Part shown: one piece after another, positions 41,586-48,989 of the stretch | Layout: each line of letters starts with the position of its first letter | How positions within the stretch are numbered: the stretch's first letter is position 1 | DNA from: M55B174 sp964618065 | Lineage (GTDB): Bacteria; Patescibacteriota; Minisyncoccia; CAIUEV01; JAHKAQ01 | DNA length: 53,095 nt | Assembly (NCBI GenBank): GCA_964618065.1 | Contig: CAZTZK010000024.1 | Location: 1 to 53,095 of the forward strand | Reading direction: 5' to 3' | Program-made: the position numbers and the translations under genes | The notes under the pieces: model-generated | The model's database searches: none | Seen by the model: the letters and a program-made list of their open reading frames with translations, nothing else | What the model was told of the DNA's origin: nothing

Positions 41586-42581
41586 ATGAAAAAAAACATT
41601 TTGTTAATTTTCATTCTTCTGTTTCTAACTCTTATATTTATTTTTCTTTTTTTCTCACGCAGGCCCCAAAATTTTTCTCAAGATATAGAGTGGGGGATAT
41701 CTTTTTCTAAATACGCTGCTGAATCTGCAGGGTTAGACTGGAGAGAGGTCTATTTAGCTATTTTAAATGATTTAAAGCCTACTTCTTTGCGCTTACCTAT
41801 TTATTGGCAAGATATTGAGAGAGAACCCGGAAAGTATAATTTTGATGATTATGATTGGCTGGTAGCAGAAGCAGAGGAGAGAAACATAAAATTAATTTTA
41901 GCTATTGGCCGAAAAGCCCCTCGATGGCCGAAAGAACAATTGCCGGATTGGGTGACCGATCTTGAAGAACCTATTCAACAGTCTAAAATACTTGATCTAA
42001 ATTCTAGAATTATTAACCGTTATAAAAATTTAGAAAATTTACAAACCTGGCAGATAGAAGATAAGCCTTACTGGAGTGCTAAAGGATTCCCAAAATTAAG
42101 CAATCGCTTTTTAAATAAAGAAATCCAATCAGTGGACTCTTTAGACCCTGAGCATTCTGTATTGGTAACTGATCAGGGGACTTTTGGTCTTTGGCTACCG
42201 GTAGTTGGAAAAGGAGATATTCTAGGAATTACTCTATATCGTAACTTCTGGAATAGTTATTGGGGATATTATAATCTTCCGCTTCCTCATTATATTTTTT
42301 GGGTAAAAGCTAATTTGGTTAATCTTTTTTATCCCCAAAAGCCAATAATTGTTTCAGAATTGGAAGGAGAATATTGGGAACCTTGGAAACCTTATGAAAC
42401 TTCATTGGATTATCAAATGGAATTATTTTCTTTGGAAAAGTTAGAAGAAAATATTAAGCAGGCTAGAAAAATAGGATTTAGAGAAGTTTATTTCAGAGGA
42501 GCTGAATGGTGGTATTGGTTAAAGGTGAAGCGGGGAAATGCAGAATTTTGGGAAACAGGTAAAAAAGTAATTGGGAATTAA
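41586..42581 (+). CDS. Membrane-anchored glycoside-hydrolase-like (clan GH-A barrel) protein
   Basis: This 331-residue protein has an N-terminal membrane helix at about residues 4-22 and a TIM-barrel-like domain. LKPTSLRLPIYWQDIEREPGKYNFDDYDWLVAEAEERNIKLILAIGRKAPRWP is characteristic of clan GH-A (GH5/GH42-like) strands. At the place where the clan has its acid/base Glu in an N-E-P motif, this protein reads WQIEDKP, with Lys160 instead of Glu. A candidate nucleophile Glu258 remains in VSELEGEYW. The enzyme may therefore be inactive or work differently. It follows the transglutaminase-like gene by 54 bp. Confidence 0.7.
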   Translation: MKKNILLIFILLFLTLIFIFLFFSRRPQNFSQDIEWGISFSKYAAESAGLDWREVYLAILNDLKPTSLRLPIYWQDIEREPGKYNFDDYDWLVAEAEERNIKLILAIGRKAPRWPKEQLPDWVTDLEEPIQQSKILDLNSRIINRYKNLENLQTWQIEDKPYWSAKGFPKLSNRFLNKEIQSVDSLDPEHSVLVTDQGTFGLWLPVVGKGDILGITLYRNFWNSYWGYYNLPLPHYIFWVKANLVNLFYPQKPIIVSELEGEYWEPWKPYETSLDYQMELFSLEKLEENIKQARKIGFREVYFRGAEWWYWLKVKRGNAEFWETGKKVIGN

Positions 42582-42585
42582 TTTT

Positions 42586-42614
42586 TTGACATTTTTTATT
42601 AAGTATGTTATAAA
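42586..42614 (+). promoter_or_regulatory. Near-consensus promoter of the small orphan gene at 42656
   Basis: TTGACA (42586-42591), a 17-bp spacer and TATAAA (42609-42614) make one of the strongest promoters in the window. Transcription would start near 42622. Confidence 0.8.
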
Positions 42615-42655
42615 AACCAGTTCGAGTACATTTTTAATTTAAAAGGAGGAGAAAA

Positions 42656-42946
42656 ATGATAGAAGAAGATACTAAGAAAGTAGGAAAGATAGAAAAAGGA
42701 GACTTAATAATTGCTCGTTTTTATACTGTAGAAACAAAGAAGATTTTTACTCTATCTTTTATCAAAGTAAAAAAGAGTTTTAACCCCCAACGTTTAATTG
42801 ATAAAGGAGACGATAAGTTCTTTTTTAATGGAGGAGAAGAACTTTTGTTTCAAATAGTACAAATGTTGGAGGGGCTTTTTGAAATGAAACTAGAAAAATT
42901 AGATCAAGCTGACACGTTTATATCTTTTGAATTTGTCAGTAAGTAA
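42656..42946 (+). CDS. Small orphan protein, probably highly expressed
   Basis: This 96-residue protein is soluble with no signal peptide. The first half looks like beta strands (KGDLIIARFYTVETKKIFTLSFIKV) and the second half has a helix (GGEELLFQIVQMLEGLFEMKLEKL) and a last strand. No family is recognised. It has an AAAAGGAGGAG ribosome site, a near-consensus promoter and its own terminator, so it is a small single-gene unit that should be made in quantity. The ribosome site resembles that of the 14-codon frame at 3141. Confidence 0.78.
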   Translation: MIEEDTKKVGKIEKGDLIIARFYTVETKKIFTLSFIKVKKSFNPQRLIDKGDDKFFFNGGEELLFQIVQMLEGLFEMKLEKLDQADTFISFEFVSK

Positions 42947-42953
42947 TTTAGCG

Positions 42954-42983
42954 AGGCGCTATTATCAAAAAGTGCCTTTTTTA
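42954..42983 (+). terminator. Terminator after the small orphan gene
   Basis: AGGCGCT (42954-42960) and AGTGCCT (42971-42977) form a 7-bp stem with one G-U pair and a 10-nt loop, followed by a T tract. Confidence 0.7.
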
Positions 42984-43029
42984 AATGGTTTAAAAATTAT
43001 TTTTTATTTTTCGTCAAGTTATAATTTTA

Positions 43030-43059
43030 TTGACAAGTATAGTATTTATGTGTTATTCT
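43030..43059 (+). promoter_or_regulatory. Promoter of the sigma4/HARE-HTH regulator gene
   Basis: TTGACA (43030-43035), an 18-bp spacer and TATTCT (43054-43059), with a TG at 43051-43052, form an extended -10 promoter. It implies a leader of about 80 nt. Confidence 0.6.
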
Positions 43060-43146
43060 ATTTTGTATTATTCTTTCATTAAAATCGCTTTTTTATTTTA
43101 ATAGAAGCATAATTCAACAAAAATTTAATATTTTTAATTTAAAACA

Positions 43147-44238
43147 ATGCAACGCAAGAAAAGATCTTCAAGGGGGAAACAAATTAATATTGATAATTTT
43201 CTGGATAAATATGGGACTCCCTTTGATATTGTTATGGAAACTATTCAACAATTACCCAATAGCAGGATGCAAGATATTCTCTTAAAAAGATTCGGGCTTA
43301 GTGGCTCTGATTTTGAAACTTTAGAAGCTATTGGAAAAGAAATGGGAGTAACCAGAGAAAGGATTCGCCAAATTGAAAATGAGGCTTTAAAAAAACTTAT
43401 AAACAATAAGAATATAAAAGGAATAGAAGAATTAGCCAAGAGAATCAATAATCTGCTTTTGGATTATCAGGGGATAGCTAGTGAGACTAGAATTATCAAT
43501 GAATTTAGTCATAAAAAGTTAGAAGATTTTGATAAAAAAGCTCTAGTTCTAGTTTTAAATTTAGGAAGTGATTTTTATTTTCTTAATAAACCCTTAGAAT
43601 ATGAGAGGTCTTGGTACTTAAGAGGGGCTAAGATTGATTTTATTCAAAAAATAAGGGATAGATTGATTAAAAAATTGGAAAGAGAAAAAAGTCCAATTTC
43701 TCGCCAAAAAATGATTAATATTCTTAACTCTTACTTGGATCTTAAAAAAATACCTAATCAAATTTTGTATTCTTATATTGATATCCCCAAAGCAATTCAA
43801 CAAGACATTTTTGGCAATTGGGGTATTTATAATTGGCCGGAAATTAATCCAAGAGGATCAAGAGACAAAATTTATCTTGCTCTTAAAAAGGTAGGACGTC
43901 CTTTACACTTTAGTAAGATAACTAAAGAAGTTAATAAATTACGGGTTGATGAAAAAATAGCTCGGACTCCCACTATTCACAATGAACTGATTAAAGACCC
44001 TCGTTTTATTTTAATTGGTAGAGGAGTTTATGCTTTAAAAGAATGGAAATATCAACCAGGGACAGTAAAGGATGTTTTGAAAAATATTCTCAAAAAATAT
44101 AAAAAACCTATGGATAAAGATTCCCTAGTTAGAGAAACTTTAAAACAACGTCAAGTAAAACCAGCCACTGTAATTTTAAATCTTAACTGTTCTGAATTTT
44201 TCAAAAAAGATAAAGAAAATTTATATTCCTTGAAGTAG
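43147..44238 (+). CDS. Sigma-70 region 4-like and HARE-HTH fusion DNA-binding protein
   Basis: This 363-residue protein begins with a region of about 85 residues that matches sigma-70 region 4: RMQDILLKRFGLSG, then TLEAIGKEMGVTRERIRQIENEALKKL, the -35-recognition helix-turn-helix. There is no region 2, so it cannot act as an ordinary sigma factor. The middle part is unassigned. About residues 235-305 form a HARE-HTH winged helix (RDKIYLALKKVGRPLHFSKITKEV, then LIGRGVYALKEW), the type found in the RNA polymerase delta subunit of Firmicutes. It may bind promoters or modulate RNA polymerase. It is a single-gene unit with its own promoter and terminator. Confidence 0.85.
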   Translation: MQRKKRSSRGKQINIDNFLDKYGTPFDIVMETIQQLPNSRMQDILLKRFGLSGSDFETLEAIGKEMGVTRERIRQIENEALKKLINNKNIKGIEELAKRINNLLLDYQGIASETRIINEFSHKKLEDFDKKALVLVLNLGSDFYFLNKPLEYERSWYLRGAKIDFIQKIRDRLIKKLEREKSPISRQKMINILNSYLDLKKIPNQILYSYIDIPKAIQQDIFGNWGIYNWPEINPRGSRDKIYLALKKVGRPLHFSKITKEVNKLRVDEKIARTPTIHNELIKDPRFILIGRGVYALKEWKYQPGTVKDVLKNILKKYKKPMDKDSLVRETLKQRQVKPATVILNLNCSEFFKKDKENLYSLK

Positions 44239-44263
44239 TTCCAGAAGAGTAATTTAAAAAAGG

Positions 44264-44310
44264 AATACTAAATAAAAAATATCTCAGAGAGATATTTTTT
44301 ATTTAGTATT
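44264..44310. terminator. 22-bp perfect-stem bidirectional terminator overlapping the efp 3' end
   Basis: Bases 44264-44285 and 44289-44310 are perfect inverted repeats with a 3-nt loop. The stem has A and T tracts at both ends, serving both convergent genes. Its right arm contains the efp stop codon and the last codons, so the efp coding end and terminator are fused. Confidence 0.85.
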
Positions 44311-44865
44311 TACTCTTTTTACGTAACTGCCATCTTGAGTATTTATTCTTATGGTGTCTCCTTCTTTTATAAAAATAGGCACTTTTAATTGATAACCAGT
44401 CTCAATCTTTGCTGTTTTAGAAGCTCCTTCTGCAGTATTTCCCTTTATGGCAGGAGGGGACTCAATTACTTTAAAACTTATTTTTATTGGTAGATCTATA
44501 TTGATTGGGGCTCCATTATGATAAATTATTTCTACTTGGCATCCTTCTGTTAAAAAGTTTGTCAAATTGCCTAAAACATTTTTTTCTAGAGAAAATTGAT
44601 TATAGTTTAATTGATCCATAAAAAAATAAGAATTTTTTTCGGAATAAAGAAATTGAGCTTTTTCTCTGGTTAAATCAGCTTCTTCTATTTTATCAGCACT
44701 TCTAAGAGTGTTCTCAAAAATGTTACCATTTTTGAGATTTTTTAATTTGGTTCTCAAAACTGAATTTTGTCTTCCTATTTTTGAAAAAACAGCTTTCAAA
44801 ACCCTATAAGGTTCTTTTTTAATTTCAATTTCAGCTCCTACTTTAATTTTTTTAATATCGAGCAT
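44299..44865 (-). CDS. efp: Translation elongation factor P (Arg32 type)
   Basis: This 188-residue protein helps ribosomes pass polyproline stretches. Domain I opens with MLDIKKIKVGAEIEIKKEPYRVLK, and the tip loop reads SKIGRQNSVLRTKLKNL. The modified position is therefore Arg32, as in Pseudomonas and Neisseria, not the Lys34 of E. coli. Domains II and III follow, with the late SPPAIKGNTAEGASKTAKIETGYQLKVPIFIKEGD typical of the family. An upstream ATG at 44916 would add 17 residues and overlap nothing needed; 44865 is preferred. It is the last gene of the rpsF-ssb-rpsR-efp run. Confidence 0.95.
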   Translation of the reverse strand: MLDIKKIKVGAEIEIKKEPYRVLKAVFSKIGRQNSVLRTKLKNLKNGNIFENTLRSADKIEEADLTREKAQFLYSEKNSYFFMDQLNYNQFSLEKNVLGNLTNFLTEGCQVEIIYHNGAPINIDLPIKISFKVIESPPAIKGNTAEGASKTAKIETGYQLKVPIFIKEGDTIRINTQDGSYVKRVNTK

Positions 44866-44887
44866 AAAAGAAAAAAGCGATTTTGAT

Positions 44888-45103
44888 TTAAGTTTTTGAG
44901 AAAGGCAAAAGAGCAATAACTCTGGCTCTTTTTACAGTTTTAGCAACTAACCTTTGGTGAAGCGCACAAAGTGAAGTTTTTCTGGGAGGTCTAATTTTAC
45001 CCTGGGGAGTAATAAATTTTTGGAGAAGGCTTGTATCTTTATAATCAATTTTTTTAATTCCATTAACACAAAGATAACAATCTTTCTTACGATTTTCTGC
45101 CAT
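44888..45103 (-). CDS. rpsR: Small ribosomal subunit protein bS18
   Basis: This 71-residue protein has the bS18 core IDYKDTSLLQKFITPQGKIRPPRKTSLCALHQRLVAKTVKRARVIALLPF. Two Cys near the N terminus (CYLC) together with CALH later make a zinc-binding (C+) form. bS18 pairs with bS6 on the 30S platform. It lies between ssb and efp, 22 bp from each side. Confidence 0.97.
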   Translation of the reverse strand: MAENRKKDCYLCVNGIKKIDYKDTSLLQKFITPQGKIRPPRKTSLCALHQRLVAKTVKRARVIALLPFSKT

Positions 45104-45125
45104 GGATCTTATTTAAATATTATTT

Positions 45126-45617
45126 TTAAAAAGGGATGTCTTCAATTTTTATTTCTTCTTCTTCATCTTCAGAGTTATTGCTTTCTCCCGATTTTGATTT
45201 TTTCGGAGTATCATTTTTCCCCTTAACATTTTTTTGACTATCGTTCTTATCCTGCTTCCAATTACTATTATCTCCTCTAGGTTTGCTTCCCATTTGCATT
45301 CTTCCATCTAATCCACTTAAGACAATTTCTGTTTTATATCTTCTCATTCCATCTTTGCCTTCCCAGTTTCTCGTTTCAATTCTTCCCTCTAAGTAGACTT
45401 CCTGGCCTTTAATTAGATATTGAGCTGCAATCTCGGCTACTTTTCCCCACAGAACAACATCATGGAATTCTGTCTTTTCTTGTTTCTCTCCAGCTTGATT
45501 TGTCCAATTTTGGCTGGTGGCTACTGATAGTGAAGTGACGGATTTACCGTTTGGTGTTGTGCGCGCTTCAGGATCTTTGGTAAGTCTTCCGACGATTATA
45601 GCTTTGTTTACATTCAT
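45126..45617 (-). CDS. ssb: Single-stranded DNA-binding protein
   Basis: This 163-residue protein starts MNVNKAIIVGRLTKDPEARTTPNGKSV and has an OB fold to about residue 108 (WGKVAEIAAQYLIKGQEVYLEGRIE). A Gly/Asn/Lys/Ser-rich linker follows, and then the acidic tip EIKIEDIPF, which is the partner-docking tail. Its position between rpsF and rpsR is the classic bacterial order. It also protects incoming DNA handled by DprA. Confidence 0.97.
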   Translation of the reverse strand: MNVNKAIIVGRLTKDPEARTTPNGKSVTSLSVATSQNWTNQAGEKQEKTEFHDVVLWGKVAEIAAQYLIKGQEVYLEGRIETRNWEGKDGMRRYKTEIVLSGLDGRMQMGSKPRGDNSNWKQDKNDSQKNVKGKNDTPKKSKSGESNNSEDEEEEIKIEDIPF

Positions 45618-45636
45618 AGCTTTTATTAAAATTTAT

Positions 45637-46299
45637 TTATAATAAATCGTCTTTTAAAATTTCATCTATTTTTTTATCTAGCTCTTCAAATTTCAGTTTA
45701 TCTTTCTCATCGGTAGTTTTCTGGGGAGCTGTTTCTTTCTTTGTAGGCTCTTTTTTTTCAGTTTCTGGCATTTCTTTTTTCTTTTCTTTCTTTTCTGGTT
45801 TTACTTTCTTCTTTAATTCAACCTTGATTTCTTTTTTCACTTTCTTCGGACTGGGCGTTAATATTTCTACTGTTTTTTCTTCCTCGGGCTCTTTTTTGTC
45901 TTTCAGTTTAGTTGCTTCTATTTTTTTGTCTTCTTTAATCTCTTTAAGAACTTTTTCTCCTTTGGCTCTTTCTTCTGTTTTTTCTTCTTCTAAACCTGGT
46001 AAACTATCAGCTTTTACCAACAAATATCTTAGAATGTCTTCTTTAGTCTTAACTCTAAGGTCTTTTTCTATCTTTCTAATTTTATCTTTTTCAATTAGGA
46101 CTCTGCTTATGAAGTAGGTGCCGTTTCTTTTGCCTTTGATAGGGTAGGCCAACTTTCTTTTTTGGGGACTACCTTCTTTTATTATTTTACCTTCGTTCTC
46201 TTCAATTATTTCCCTTATATCTTTTTTGATTGAATCTGATCTTTCAAAATTGTTAATTGGAACGATGTAAATTAATTCGTATTCAATATACTCTTTCAT
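45637..46299 (-). CDS. rpsF: Small ribosomal subunit protein bS6 with long charged tail
   Basis: This 220-residue protein has a bS6 domain in the first 95 residues (YIEYELIYIVPINN, then KRKLAYPIKGKRNGTYFISRVLI and DILRYLLVKAD). A tail of about 120 residues made almost only of Lys, Glu, Thr and Pro follows. Ordinary bS6 proteins are 95-135 residues, so the tail is unusual. The gene heads the rpsF operon behind a leader of roughly 245 nt. Confidence 0.93.
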   Translation of the reverse strand: MKEYIEYELIYIVPINNFERSDSIKKDIREIIEENEGKIIKEGSPQKRKLAYPIKGKRNGTYFISRVLIEKDKIRKIEKDLRVKTKEDILRYLLVKADSLPGLEEEKTEERAKGEKVLKEIKEDKKIEATKLKDKKEPEEEKTVEILTPSPKKVKKEIKVELKKKVKPEKKEKKKEMPETEKKEPTKKETAPQKTTDEKDKLKFEELDKKIDEILKDDLL

Positions 46300-46545
46300 G
46301 TATTAAATCTTATTAAAAAATAAATTAATTAAATATTAAATATTATTTGACGGATAGAAGGACCTCAATTTATAATTTTTTATAAAATAAAACCTGAATT
46401 TAAGTCTAGTAAAGTTATCCAAGTTTATCAACTAAAACTAAAATATCTTTTTAAATAAAAACTAAAAATTACTGCCTTCTTCAAAACAGATTAGCAATTA
46501 TCTGAAAAGATTAAAAATTATAACTCAAACCTTCTTACTTTGATA
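46300..46545 (-). promoter_or_regulatory. Long AT-rich leader of the rpsF operon
   Basis: Between the predicted promoter at 46552-46579 and the rpsF ATG lies about 245 nt without an ORF. In many bacteria the bS6:bS18 complex binds a hairpin in this leader and represses its own operon. A CCG appears at the segment reading TTCTATCCGTC on the minus strand, but I could not draw the full motif with confidence. Apart from this I see nothing else in the minus-strand leader. Confidence 0.4.
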
Positions 46546-46551
46546 GCCCTA

Positions 46552-46579
46552 AGTATAACAAAGAAAAAGGGAATGTAAA
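46552..46579 (-). promoter_or_regulatory. Promoter of the rpsF-ssb-rpsR-efp operon
   Basis: On the minus strand TTTACA (46579-46574), a 16-bp spacer and TATACT (46557-46552) form a good promoter directed toward rpsF. Confidence 0.55.
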
Positions 46580-46617
46580 GGCGATAAATTATTTGATTAA
46601 TTTCTAAGCCCGGGTAG

Positions 46618-46646
46618 TTGTTTTTTATGTTTATCCAGTATAGAAT
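46618..46646 (+). promoter_or_regulatory. Possible promoter of murA-mreB
   Basis: TTGTTT (46618-46623), a 17-bp spacer and TAGAAT (46641-46646) lie 46 bp before murA. The -10 box is good and the -35 box is weak. Confidence 0.45.
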
Positions 46647-46691
46647 TCTCTTATAGTGTTTGTTTTTAAATAACAATTTTTAATTAAATTT

Positions 46692-47954
46692 ATGGGTAAT
46701 AGCTTTTTTATTAGGGGAAAACAAAAAATTGGAGGAGAAATTAATGTAAGAGGAGCGAAGAATTTTGTTTTAAAGATTCTGGCAGCTTCTTTACTAACAG
46801 ATGAACCTTGTTTAATCAAAAACGTTCCTCAAATAACTGACGTTGACGTTATGCTAAAACTTTTAAAGAAAATAGGTGCAAGGGTTGATAAAGATGGTAA
46901 AAGAAGTTTAAAAATTCAATCTAGAAGCATTAAAAATTTTGAAATAGATTTTGAAGACGCCCGAAAAGTAAGGGCTTCTATTGTTTTATCAGGACCGCTT
47001 TTAGCAAGAGGAGGGGAGTTTATTATCCCTCATCCGGGAGGAGATATAATAGGGAAAAGACCGATTGATTTTTTTCTGAAAGGATTTGAAAAAATGGGAG
47101 TGAGGATTGAAAAGAGTGATTCTAAATTTAGATTAAGAACCGAAGGAAGATTAAAAGGAGCTAATATATTTTTTCCAAAAATTAGTGTGACTGGTACGGA
47201 AACATTAGTATTAGCGGCGGTTTTAGCTAAGGGAAATACTATTATCAAAAATGCTGCTCTGGAACCGGAAGTGGTTCATCTTTGCTGGTGCCTTGTTAAA
47301 ATGGGAGCTAAAATTAGAGGAATTGGTACCAGCTCTTTAAAAATAGAAGGAGTCCAAAAATTAAAGGGAGGGATTTTTAAAACTATGCCAGACAGAATTG
47401 AAACAGGTACTTTTGCTATGTTGGGAGTAATGAACAATGCTGACCTAACTATTAAAAATTGTAATCCCAGTCACTTAGAAGCCCTCTGGAATAAATTAGA
47501 AGAGGCGGGTGCGAAAATAGAAATTGGAGAAAATGAAGTGCATACTTTTCCCTTGAAGAAAAGGATTAAAGGAATTCCTCTCCAAACTCATGAATATCCT
47601 GGATTTGCTACTGATTTACAGCCTATCTATACATTATTAATGACTCAAGCACAGGGGGTGAGTTTAATTCATGATCCAGTATTTGAAGGGCGTCTTTTCT
47701 TTACTGATATTTTAAACAGAATGGGAGCTGATATTATTATTTGTGATCCCCATCGGGTTGTAGTAAATGGACCAACTAATTTCTTAGGGAAGCATATTGA
47801 GAGTCCGGATATCCGAGCTGGAATTGCTTTAATTCTAGCTGCTATGCTAGCTAAAGGAGAAAGTGTTATCGATAATGTAGAAATTATTGACCGAGGCTAT
47901 GAAAATATTGAAGAGCGACTTAGGAAAATAGGGGCGGACATTAAAAGAAGTTAG
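46692..47954 (+). CDS. murA: UDP-GlcNAc 1-carboxyvinyltransferase (Asp-type MurA)
   Basis: This 420-residue enzyme starts peptidoglycan precursor synthesis by adding enolpyruvate to UDP-GlcNAc. It has the two-domain inside-out barrel pattern: GGEINVRGAKNFVLKILAASLLTDEPC, VRASIVLSGPLLARGG, PGGDIIGKRPIDFFLKG, TGTETLVLAA, MPDRIETGTF, YPGFATDLQP and DIRAGIALILAAMLAKGES. In the active-site loop the usual Cys (Cys115 of E. coli) is Asp118. An Asp at this place is known to retain activity and to prevent fosfomycin binding. The first gene of murA-mreB-GT4. Confidence 0.96.
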   Translation: MGNSFFIRGKQKIGGEINVRGAKNFVLKILAASLLTDEPCLIKNVPQITDVDVMLKLLKKIGARVDKDGKRSLKIQSRSIKNFEIDFEDARKVRASIVLSGPLLARGGEFIIPHPGGDIIGKRPIDFFLKGFEKMGVRIEKSDSKFRLRTEGRLKGANIFFPKISVTGTETLVLAAVLAKGNTIIKNAALEPEVVHLCWCLVKMGAKIRGIGTSSLKIEGVQKLKGGIFKTMPDRIETGTFAMLGVMNNADLTIKNCNPSHLEALWNKLEEAGAKIEIGENEVHTFPLKKRIKGIPLQTHEYPGFATDLQPIYTLLMTQAQGVSLIHDPVFEGRLFFTDILNRMGADIIICDPHRVVVNGPTNFLGKHIESPDIRAGIALILAAMLAKGESVIDNVEIIDRGYENIEERLRKIGADIKRS

Positions 47955-47981
47955 GAAAATTTATAATTCATAATTTAAAAA

Positions 47982-48989
47982 GTGTTTACTAAAAAAATCG
48001 GGATTGATCTTGGAACATCTAATACTTTAATTTCAATACCGGGAAAAGGAATTATCCTAAATGAGCCTTCAGTTGTTGCTGTTTCAATTGAAGATAATAG
48101 AATTTTAGCTATTGGAGCTAAGGCTAAAAAAATGATTGGGAGAACCCCCGAATTAATAATGGCTTCTCGTCCTATGAAAGACGGGGTGATAGCTGATTTT
48201 AGAATTACGGAAGCCATGTTACGTTATTTTATAGAAAAAGCGGGGGGAAAATTTAGATTTTTTAGACCAGAAGTAGTAATTTCTATCCCGGCAGGTATAA
48301 CTTCTACAGAGAGAAGGGCGGTTATTAATGCTGCTCTAGATGCAGGGGCAAAAGCGGCTTATGTAATAAAAGAACCTATTTTAGCAGCTATGGGAGCTAA
48401 TATTCCAATTGATTCAGCCTCTGGCAATATGATAATTGATATAGGTGGCGGGACAACTGAAGTAGCCGTAATTTCTTTGGGCGGAGTAGTAGCTGCTACT
48501 TCTAGTAGGGTAGGAGGTAATAAATTTGACGAAGCTATTAAAGAATATGTTAGAAAAAAATACGCTTTAGCTATTGGAGATCAAACAGCGGAAAAAATTA
48601 AAATTGATATAGGGAGTGCTTTAACTAGGAATAAAGAAGAAGAAATAGAAATTAAAGGGAGGGATATGATGGCTGGTCTTCCTAAAACAATTATTTTGAA
48701 AACTAATGAAACTACGGAAGCTATCTCCGATGAATTGGGAGAAATCGTAAGAGCCATCAAAGAAGTGCTTCAAGTAACACCACCAGAACTGGCAGCTGAC
48801 ATAATTGATAGAGGGATTATTCTTTCAGGGGGAGGTAGCTTATTAAAAAATATGGATCAATTAGTTTCTCGGTCGGTTGAAGTCCCTTGTTATGTAGCTG
48901 ATGATCCTCTTCTTTGTGTTTCTAGGGGAACGGTTAAAATTCTTAATAATCTTGATATTTATAAAAAAAGTATTATCACTAAAGGATAA
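47982..48989 (+). CDS. mreB: Rod-shape determining protein MreB
   Basis: This 335-residue bacterial actin starts with GTG (MFTKKIGIDLGTSNTLISI). The phosphate-1 loop is IGIDLGTSNT, the central part has VVISIPAGITSTERRAVINAALDAGA and MIIDIGGGTTEVAVISLGG, and the late ILSGGGSLLKNMDQLV is the adenosine motif. It organises side-wall synthesis and implies a rod or elongated cell. mreC and mreD do not follow. Instead a glycosyltransferase overlaps the stop by one base. Confidence 0.97.
   Translation: MFTKKIGIDLGTSNTLISIPGKGIILNEPSVVAVSIEDNRILAIGAKAKKMIGRTPELIMASRPMKDGVIADFRITEAMLRYFIEKAGGKFRFFRPEVVISIPAGITSTERRAVINAALDAGAKAAYVIKEPILAAMGANIPIDSASGNMIIDIGGGTTEVAVISLGGVVAATSSRVGGNKFDEAIKEYVRKKYALAIGDQTAEKIKIDIGSALTRNKEEEIEIKGRDMMAGLPKTIILKTNETTEAISDELGEIVRAIKEVLQVTPPELAADIIDRGIILSGGGSLLKNMDQLVSRSVEVPCYVADDPLLCVSRGTVKILNNLDIYKKSIITKG

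Noticed and set aside
44866..44916. Upstream ATG for efp
   Set aside because: The additional 17 residues precede the standard EF-P opening and have no family match.
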